Shown in pieces: positions 58,582 through 64,000 of a DNA stretch of 64,000 nucleotides (position 1 is the first letter of the stretch; the number at the start of each line of letters is the position of its first letter). Made by a program: the position numbers and the translations under genes. Below the pieces are notes generated by a model. The model made no database searches, was not told where the DNA came from, and saw only the letters and a program-made list of their open reading frames with translations. The DNA comes from an uncultured Flavobacteriaceae bacterium (GTDB lineage: Bacteria; Bacteroidota; Bacteroidia; Flavobacteriales; Flavobacteriaceae). The DNA lies in the NCBI GenBank assembly GCA_937136455.1, contig CAKZOO010000113.1:124001-188000 (forward strand), given 5' to 3'.

Positions 58582-59400
58582 ATGACAGATGAGCAAATCA
58601 TATCAAATCTTAAAGAAAGAGTTAGATTAAGAACTAAGCCAAGTGATTATTATACACATCAATTTCAAGATAGTATTGCCGGAATTGATCTAGAAGAGCT
58701 AATAGGTGTTGATTTTAATAAATATAAACTACATCTTGAGAATCAATTTTTAGAGGGCATGAACTGGGATAATATGAGCAATATTCATTTAGACCATATT
58801 AAACCGCTATCAAGAGCTATGAGCCCTGAAGAGTATTTGCAATGGTGGAAGTATGATAATGTTCGACCATTATGGGCTAAAGCTAACATTGATAAACATA
58901 ATCGTTTTGACCATGAAATAGATGTGTTTAACTATGTTATGAAAACCAAAAAGAATGCTCGAATATTTGAAGAAAGAATGATTGGGTATATTATTGGAGT
59001 GATTTTACCAAAGCAGGCAGAGCTAAGAATTAAAGAGGTTTTTTGGAAGCCAAAGGAGCTAATAAACACAAAAAGCACCTATAGAAGAAGTGGGATTAAG
59101 CATCTAGGAGATAACGCTTTTAAAGTGTATTATGATTGGATAAATAATCCAGAAAAGTTCATCGAGAGACGTGATTTGTTATTTGAGCTTAACGATATCG
59201 AAAAAGCTGTATATGAATGGGATCGGATGAATTACAACTATCCGTTGAACACTACATCTACAAGTAGCCCTTTGATTAGCTCAGCAAATAAAACTCATAT
59301 TGAAAACAATTCTAATAATAAAACTCACAGCGATAGCATAGTATTAATAGTTGTAGTAGCTATTTTAATATTAATATTCTATGTCTCGTTATCGATTTAA
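58582..59400 (+). CDS. HNH-like protein with C-terminal membrane anchor
   Basis: A 272-residue protein not matching a named family that I can recall. The HNH-like core is IHLDHIKPLS (Asp71, His72) followed by YDNVRPLWAKANIDKHNR (Asn93, His106, Asn107), the beta-beta-alpha metal pattern of HNH nucleases. A low-complexity Ser/Asn/Thr linker leads to a single hydrophobic helix at about residues 252-270 (VLIVVVAILILIFYVSL), predicting tail anchoring. It starts two bases after hsdR. Membrane anchoring of a nuclease-like protein in a type I operon is unusual. Confidence 0.65.
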   Translation: MTDEQIISNLKERVRLRTKPSDYYTHQFQDSIAGIDLEELIGVDFNKYKLHLENQFLEGMNWDNMSNIHLDHIKPLSRAMSPEEYLQWWKYDNVRPLWAKANIDKHNRFDHEIDVFNYVMKTKKNARIFEERMIGYIIGVILPKQAELRIKEVFWKPKELINTKSTYRRSGIKHLGDNAFKVYYDWINNPEKFIERRDLLFELNDIEKAVYEWDRMNYNYPLNTTSTSSPLISSANKTHIENNSNNKTHSDSIVLIVVVAILILIFYVSLSI

Positions 59401-59404
59401 GTGT

Positions 59405-59992
59405 TTAAATTGATCCATAAGGGGTAAACAGGAGAATTAATTCTTCTGCGGACATACTCAAATGGTTTATTTCTTTTAACTTGAATTCCCTCCAGAACTC
59501 ATCAGATATTTTCCCAAAGTCTTTTGGATTCTCATGAATAAAGTAATCACATTTGCTAAAAACAGCATCAAGAAGAATACCCTGGTCTTTTAAATCTTTT
59601 TGCTTTTTGAGATATGATTGTATACGATTATGGGTTGTGACCTCTGTTTCAATAGAATCGGGAGACGGTTTTAAACCTCCTCCCCACAGACTCCCGATAT
59701 TATCCCAGGTACCAATACATTGCCCCCAAGTTTCATTGCCAACATAGTAAGGTAGCATAGTGTGGTTTTGCAGGAATTCTTCTCTAGCCCTAAAATTTAT
59801 TTCCCCTGATTTAATTCTGGCTTCAATTCTGGGGTCTTCAATTAACTCGTATTTTGTCCTTTGGCTATAAACAACCCGAACGTTTTTCTCAACTAGAATT
59901 TTATAAAGAGCTTTGGCATTAGCCATTTTTGTTTCATCTCTTCGATCTATTAAGCTTATAATTACTCCAGTATCTAGAACTGCTGTTTTCAT
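59405..59992 (-). CDS. PIN-domain protein
   Basis: A 195-residue protein with the PIN nuclease acidic set: Asp7 (VLDTGV), Glu49 (KYELIED), Asp142 (LLDAVF) and Asp149 (KCDYFI). PIN domains cut RNA and are often toxin partners of VapB antitoxins. No antitoxin gene is seen next to it. It is convergent with the HNH-like gene with a four-base gap. Activity is inferred from residues. Confidence 0.75.
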   Translation of the reverse strand: MKTAVLDTGVIISLIDRRDETKMANAKALYKILVEKNVRVVYSQRTKYELIEDPRIEARIKSGEINFRAREEFLQNHTMLPYYVGNETWGQCIGTWDNIGSLWGGGLKPSPDSIETEVTTHNRIQSYLKKQKDLKDQGILLDAVFSKCDYFIHENPKDFGKISDEFWREFKLKEINHLSMSAEELILLFTPYGSI

Positions 59993-60166
59993 TTTTCTAT
60001 TATTTAAATTATTATTTCTTTAGGCTATTTTGCGGTTTTTTAACCTCAAAAAGCTGTAATTTTATTTGAGAGATTGACACTATAAAATCGCATCTATCAA
60101 TCTCATTGTCAGAATAATACGTTTATTAAGTTGTGTGCTTTTGTTTAGCCAGCTAAAAGAGGCCAC

Positions 60167-60208
60167 AGAGAGAAGCCTTAACTTCTCTCTATGAATGAGA
60201 GCCTCATT
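60167..60208. repeat. Two adjacent inverted repeats downstream of the primase-like gene
   Basis: AGAGAGAAG (60167-60175) and CTTCTCTCT (60182-60190) form a perfect 9-bp stem with loop CCTTAA. Beside it AATGAG (60194-60199) and CTCATT (60203-60208) form a 6-bp stem. No T tract follows on the minus strand, so an ordinary terminator is doubtful; an RNA element or transfer/nicking site are guesses. Confidence 0.4.
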
Positions 60209-60228
60209 TATGACAGCGAATTTAAAGA

Positions 60229-62382
60229 TCACTGTTTAGGATTTAACTTGACATATTTACCATGCTCAGTTTTTCTTATCAATCCTTTCTTAACCATTTT
60301 AGACAACATATAATCAGCACTACGTTGCTTAACTCCTGTGTTAGCGCAAACTTCTATTCCTTGCTTTCTGGTAAATTCATTAGGCAAGAAATTATAAGCT
60401 ATATCAACATTGTTATTTTTAATGGCCTTCTTGCTCATACCTTCAAGCATCTTATACGAGTTGTCAAAGAATACCTCATTAATTAACCTAAGTGCAATTT
60501 CAAAGTTGTTGTCGCTGCAGACAATTTCATCATCATTAAAGTCTAGAGCCGATAATACCATCGAAATTCTATAGACCATTAAGGCATGCCTAAAGAGAAC
60601 ACTAATTGCGTTTTCCTCTTCTTTTAGGTTAAGCTGATCTAATTTTGAAGAAAAAGCCTTATCGAGACGTTCTCCTTGCTCTTTCGTTATATTAAAACGT
60701 CTATTCTCCTTGTTAGAATAAGTAGAACAAAACTCCTTGCCAATAGCGTTCATGAATTCGTCAACAGACTCACTGAGAGACTCTGTAAAAGTACTTCTCC
60801 ATTCATATTGAATAGAATAACTGTAGAAAAGAAATCTACTATACAAACCATCCTCTGCGCTTGGAATTAGTCTTTTAACCTGTTCAGGAGTTCCCGTTGT
60901 AAGAAATGAGAATCTAGGAGAAATAATCTCAGTGAATTCTTCGTCAGTCTTTCGGCTTCTAGTAATATCCTCATGGTGATAATTGTTTCTAAGAACATGA
61001 GAAAATCCACCCCATTCTTTTGAATTACTACCTGAAATAGTATCGGCTTCCGTTTCAAAAACACAGCCTTTTCCATCATTATCAGCTATTAGGCTTATTA
61101 GACTAGCTTCTGAAGAGTTACCCGGCAAAAAGAAAACTTTTTGTTTTGGTTTTTTAGGTTCTACAAGATCTTCCGATCCTTTTTTCCTTTTGGCTTTCTC
61201 GTAATTTGATTTATCAATTATATAAGCAGTCATCAGTCCCTTTGTCTTTTCGACGCGCATATCATGGTATGGTCTACAGAGTGCTTTAGCGTATTTAGCT
61301 GCACTCTTTCCACTTGCGGCATTTGCAACAACAAAAGCGTACAGATTTGGATATACTTCTTTTCCATCATAAATACCCTTTATATTACTGAAGTATCCGC
61401 TTAATACTGTAATTGCTGCAACAAAAAACACATCTCGTTCTCTGCCTTCAAACTTTGAGCATGCTATTTTTAATATTTCTGGTAATGCATCATAAACATC
61501 ATCAGGTATTAACTCTGATTGAACATTGGAAGCACTTTCAATGGTTGAAGTATCGCAATATTGCAATGTTGCAAACTCATGTAGATTTCTATTATAAGCT
61601 CCTGATATGGTTCTGGTTATTTCTTCTAATGAAAAACTAGAATCAATGTATTGGGACATAAAGCTAATTGTTTCATCTTGAATAATGCCACACTTATTAG
61701 CGTTACAAGCGAGTAGAAATGTAAAATTATTTCTATTCCCTTCTACAAAGCTTTGTTTATTAGAAGTGAAATCAAATACCCAATCAATAGTAGGCGTTTC
61801 GTTGATTTCAGTTGCGGTTTCATAATCCTTTAGATCAAAGACTTCAGCATCCTTATTCAGGTATAGATCTTTATCACTACTAAAAAAACAAAGCCTACTT
61901 ATGTCTTTTACAGATACATCCGAGTCTATTCCAACTATTGAATCACAAAGGGTTCTTAGGTAATTAAAATACTCTAAATGCCTTGCCATTGTGGCTCTAG
62001 TCTTTATAAATACTTTAACTCCAAGCCCACTTGGACTTACGAATGCAGCAAGAACAAAAGGCAGCTCAGATAGTTTGCTTTTAACAAATTTTACTTGCTC
62101 CTTTTCTAAGTGATCATAATCTAAATGAATTACACCATTGTAATCTTTCACATCCTTATTAGACCTTTTTGAATTAAAAGTCGAACATGGAGAAAAGGCA
62201 GGGAGTGCCAACTTGTATTTTGAATACAAGTCGACATCTGCTCCTCTTAGAGATTCATTACGATCCCTAAGTTCTGATGAGTGTTTGATTTCAAAAAACA
62301 CATCTTCCAAACTAATTTCCTTGAAATTGTTTGGTTGGTCTACACGTTCAAAGGCAGATACCATTAACATACTAGTCTTCAT
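60229..62382 (-). CDS. VirE-N (BT4734-like)/DUF3987 primase-like protein
   Basis: A 717-residue protein typical of Bacteroidota integrative elements. The N-terminal BT4734/VirE-N region (about residues 35-200) has DYDH near residue 88 and SPSGLGVKVF. The DUF3987 middle contains a P-loop-like ANAASGKS near residue 355 and FETEADT as an acidic partner. A helix-turn-helix-like end is QGIEVCANTGVKQRSADYMLSKM. It is thought to act in replication of mobile DNA; biochemical role is unproven. Its start overlaps the excisionase-type gene stop by 11 bases. Confidence 0.8.
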   Translation of the reverse strand: MKTSMLMVSAFERVDQPNNFKEISLEDVFFEIKHSSELRDRNESLRGADVDLYSKYKLALPAFSPCSTFNSKRSNKDVKDYNGVIHLDYDHLEKEQVKFVKSKLSELPFVLAAFVSPSGLGVKVFIKTRATMARHLEYFNYLRTLCDSIVGIDSDVSVKDISRLCFFSSDKDLYLNKDAEVFDLKDYETATEINETPTIDWVFDFTSNKQSFVEGNRNNFTFLLACNANKCGIIQDETISFMSQYIDSSFSLEEITRTISGAYNRNLHEFATLQYCDTSTIESASNVQSELIPDDVYDALPEILKIACSKFEGRERDVFFVAAITVLSGYFSNIKGIYDGKEVYPNLYAFVVANAASGKSAAKYAKALCRPYHDMRVEKTKGLMTAYIIDKSNYEKAKRKKGSEDLVEPKKPKQKVFFLPGNSSEASLISLIADNDGKGCVFETEADTISGSNSKEWGGFSHVLRNNYHHEDITRSRKTDEEFTEIISPRFSFLTTGTPEQVKRLIPSAEDGLYSRFLFYSYSIQYEWRSTFTESLSESVDEFMNAIGKEFCSTYSNKENRRFNITKEQGERLDKAFSSKLDQLNLKEEENAISVLFRHALMVYRISMVLSALDFNDDEIVCSDNNFEIALRLINEVFFDNSYKMLEGMSKKAIKNNNVDIAYNFLPNEFTRKQGIEVCANTGVKQRSADYMLSKMVKKGLIRKTEHGKYVKLNPKQ
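61552..61575. repeat. Second, degenerate ATTGCAAT array inside the primase-like gene
   Basis: Three octamers ATCGCAAT, ATTGCAAT and GTTGCAAA lie head to tail at 61552-61575. The central 20 bases differ from the array at 50264-50283 at a single position. It lies within the coding sequence near residue 272 of the primase-like protein. Confidence 0.5.
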
Positions 62383-62659
62383 CTTTTGTCTTGTTTAATG
62401 AAATTAGTGAGTCGAGCACTTCTTCTTCTTTGTAGTACCTTCTGTAACCTTTAGCATAGACCTTGAGGTGTCCCCTCTTGGTCCATTCATTTAGGGTGCT
62501 TAAGTTGATCTTAAGCATTTTTGCTGTTTCTTCTCTTGTGAGAAGCCCTGTTGATTTGTAATTAGGGCCAGAAAATTTATTAGAAGCATTTTCTGCAGCT
62601 TCACTTAGCATTTGCGAGAACTCATCTCTGCTAAGGTTTTCGATTAAAATGTGTGACAT
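62372..62659 (-). CDS. Excisionase-type HTH_17 protein
   Basis: A 95-residue DNA-binding protein from the ATG at 62659 (an in-frame GTG at 62665 is less likely). The winged HTH reads LLTREETAKMLKINLSTLNEWTKRGHLKVYAKGYRRYY, the usual excisionase/MerR-like helix-turn-helix of Bacteroidota elements. It probably regulates excision or the downstream primase-like gene, with which it overlaps by 11 bases. Confidence 0.85.
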   Translation of the reverse strand: MSHILIENLSRDEFSQMLSEAAENASNKFSGPNYKSTGLLTREETAKMLKINLSTLNEWTKRGHLKVYAKGYRRYYKEEEVLDSLISLNKTKDED

Positions 62660-63020
62660 GTGCACAGGTTTTAAAATTAAACTTGCGCCGACTTTTGGTG
62701 GAGTAAAAAAGTTGTCTTAGATTTGGTGTGTAAAACTTACCTAAGCCGTTATTTTGGTCCGCCATATTTCGGCTTTTTTTTTGCTCAAAATCTGTCGTTG
62801 ATTTCAAGAGTAACAAAGTTGGTGAAATTATGCAGTAGCGTAAAGGCAAAAAACACGGTTTTAAGACAAAGCTTTTAACAACAATTGTTAAAATGTCTCC
62901 CGAGGTCAATAAGGTAGTGGGGTTTCAGTGACTTGATGCTATTGATAACATATTCATTGCTACAATAAAAAAGTTATAAAATCTCCTAGAAACGAATCAT
63001 ATACCGATTGGTATGATGTT
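62660..63020. other. Intergenic region between integrase and excisionase-type gene
   Basis: No supportable gene in 361 bases. It includes TTTTAACA/TGTTAAAA arms (62873-62880 and 62886-62893) around a five-base loop, a candidate operator or recombinase arm site, and must hold the promoter of the minus-strand HTH gene. Confidence 0.4.
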
Positions 63021-64000
63021 TTATTGAAACAATTTTCCTAACTCAACTGATAAATCTGACTGTGTCTTACCAATATACATTAAAAAAGATTGCTCTGTTT
63101 TGTGTCCAGTAGCACTCATTATTAAAGGGGTGCTTATTTTTCCGTAAAAATTAGTAGCAAAAGATTTCCTTCCCACATGAGAAGTTATGAGTTCGTATTT
63201 TGGATACACGCCTTGAACGCCTCTTTGTGAACCGTTTAGAGTTATCTTTTTCTTCCCAGATAGAAGCTCATTAATTTCTGCCAATTCACATACTTTCTTT
63301 ATTAGCTTGTTATAATATGCGTCTTTCATCTTTAAAGGGAATTCTCCATTTCTTTTTTTTAAGATCTCTTTCAATTCTGGATGAACAGGTATGATAACTG
63401 GGGTCTTGGTTTTCTTTTGCTTAATCTCAATGACTTCGACCCCTCTAAGGTTCTTTATATTATCTGCTTTGAAATTTTTAAAATCAGATATTCGTTGGCC
63501 TGAGTAACAACTAATAAGTAGCCAATCTCTTGCAATATCAAGATCTGATCTAAGACCTAACTGTTTTATTTTAAATAATTCCTCTTCATCTAAATAAATA
63601 GAGTCCACCTCTTCCTTTTTTATTTTGAAACTATCTAACTGTGGATTAATACTAAGGCCATTTAAATAGGCGTGTTTACAGACGGATTTAATAACTTTAA
63701 TAGATTTTCCAATTGTATTAGTAGAGTACTTATTTTCTCTACAATAAGCCTCGAAGTTCCTTTGAAACTCTAAATTCACAGTGTCGATGTTTATTGACGC
63801 GATCTTATTTTCTTGATAATAACGAGATAATAACTTCAACACTGTTCTGTATCTCTTATATGTTGATTCTTCAATTTCTGTCTTCTTTATTTCAAGAAAG
63901 AAAGAGAAGTATTTCAAAAGATCAGATGGGAGAGTCTCTGTTGATTTGGGGTGAAAGTATTCATCAACAACGTTTCTATACCAATCTCTATCAATGTTGA
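63021..64000 (-). CDS. Tyrosine recombinase (integrase), 5' end beyond window
   Basis: The C-terminal part of a site-specific recombinase. The frame stays open through the right edge (WYRNVVDEYFHPKS reads upstream of an internal TTG at 63917), so the true start lies outside. The N-terminal SAM-like core-binding segment is ESTYKRYRTVLKLLSRYY. The catalytic residues include Arg in SGQRISDF, the HxxR box in HVGRKSF, His in TGHKTE and the nucleophile Tyr in MYIGKTQ. It drives insertion of the element, plausibly next to the tRNA-Met gene at the left. Confidence 0.9.
   Translation of the reverse strand, partial: NIDRDWYRNVVDEYFHPKSTETLPSDLLKYFSFFLEIKKTEIEESTYKRYRTVLKLLSRYYQENKIASINIDTVNLEFQRNFEAYCRENKYSTNTIGKSIKVIKSVCKHAYLNGLSINPQLDSFKIKKEEVDSIYLDEEELFKIKQLGLRSDLDIARDWLLISCYSGQRISDFKNFKADNIKNLRGVEVIEIKQKKTKTPVIIPVHPELKEILKKRNGEFPLKMKDAYYNKLIKKVCELAEINELLSGKKKITLNGSQRGVQGVYPKYELITSHVGRKSFATNFYGKISTPLIMSATGHKTEQSFLMYIGKTQSDLSVELGKLFQ

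Noticed and set aside
62631..62909. 92-codon reverse-strand frame overlapping the HTH_17 start
   Set aside because: Overlaps the excisionase-type gene in another frame, has no family features, and its composition looks non-coding.
62997..63020. Imperfect inverted repeat after the integrase stop, considered as a terminator
   Set aside because: The stem has a bulge and lacks a T tract on the minus strand.
63021..63917. Treating the recombinase as a complete 298-residue gene with a TTG start
   Set aside because: The frame is open to the window edge with integrase-like sequence upstream of that TTG, so the gene is cut by the window.

Overview
The window is a 64 kb stretch of a low-GC Bacteroidota chromosome, most likely from a marine member of the Flavobacteriaceae. 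This rests on promoters with a TAnnTTTG -7 element, a GLPGLI protein paired with an outer-membrane barrel, a type IX secretion C-terminal module, a Y_Y_Y/two-component-propeller regulator, and several beta-1,3-glucan (laminarin-type) hydrolases. The species assignment is inference; no marker gene was compared with a database.

Region 1 (1-24 kb) is mostly conserved housekeeping DNA: gltX, an SPFH protein, glnS, folB, tRNA-Cys, a LysE-type exporter, an adhesin-like DUF2807 protein, RNase R, rpiB, a zinc-type CDF transporter and an acetyltransferase. A tightly overlapping minus-strand operon follows (MBL hydrolase, S8 peptidase, M1 peptidase, rnpA, GH130), then a Na+/H+ antiporter, lepA and dusB. 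The 558-base AT-rich gap between the divergent rnr and rpiB genes has origin-like features.

Region 2 (21-29 kb) is a compact beta-glucan locus. A membrane-spanning sensor-regulator with a LuxR-type DNA-binding end faces a four-gene plus-strand set: a carbohydrate-binding-like lipoprotein and three GH16 lipoproteins. The first lipoprotein and the third GH16 share the same N-terminal domain. No SusC/SusD pair is present.

Region 3 (29-49 kb) holds a putative regulator with a membrane transporter, a repeat-containing lipoprotein, an FtsX-family permease, rbfA, methylmalonyl-CoA epimerase, a Rieske lipoprotein and a lipoprotein-type catalase-peroxidase. An outer-membrane barrel/GLPGLI pair follows, then a 1.8-kilo-residue multimodular GH81 glucanase exported by type IX secretion, with a companion lipoprotein. 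GH81 and the GH16 enzymes together suggest surface attack on laminarin-like glucan.

Region 4 (49.3-64 kb) is an integrative element next to a tRNA-Met gene. It carries an Abi-like protein, a DUF262-HNH-AlbA_2 fusion, a full type I restriction-modification set (hsdM, hsdS, hsdR), an HNH-like protein with a C-terminal membrane anchor, and a PIN-domain protein. A VirE-N/DUF3987 primase-like protein, an excisionase-type HTH protein and a tyrosine recombinase that runs off the right edge complete it. An 8-bp ATTGCAAT repeat array occurs twice inside it. This defence island is the most promising place for undescribed biology.
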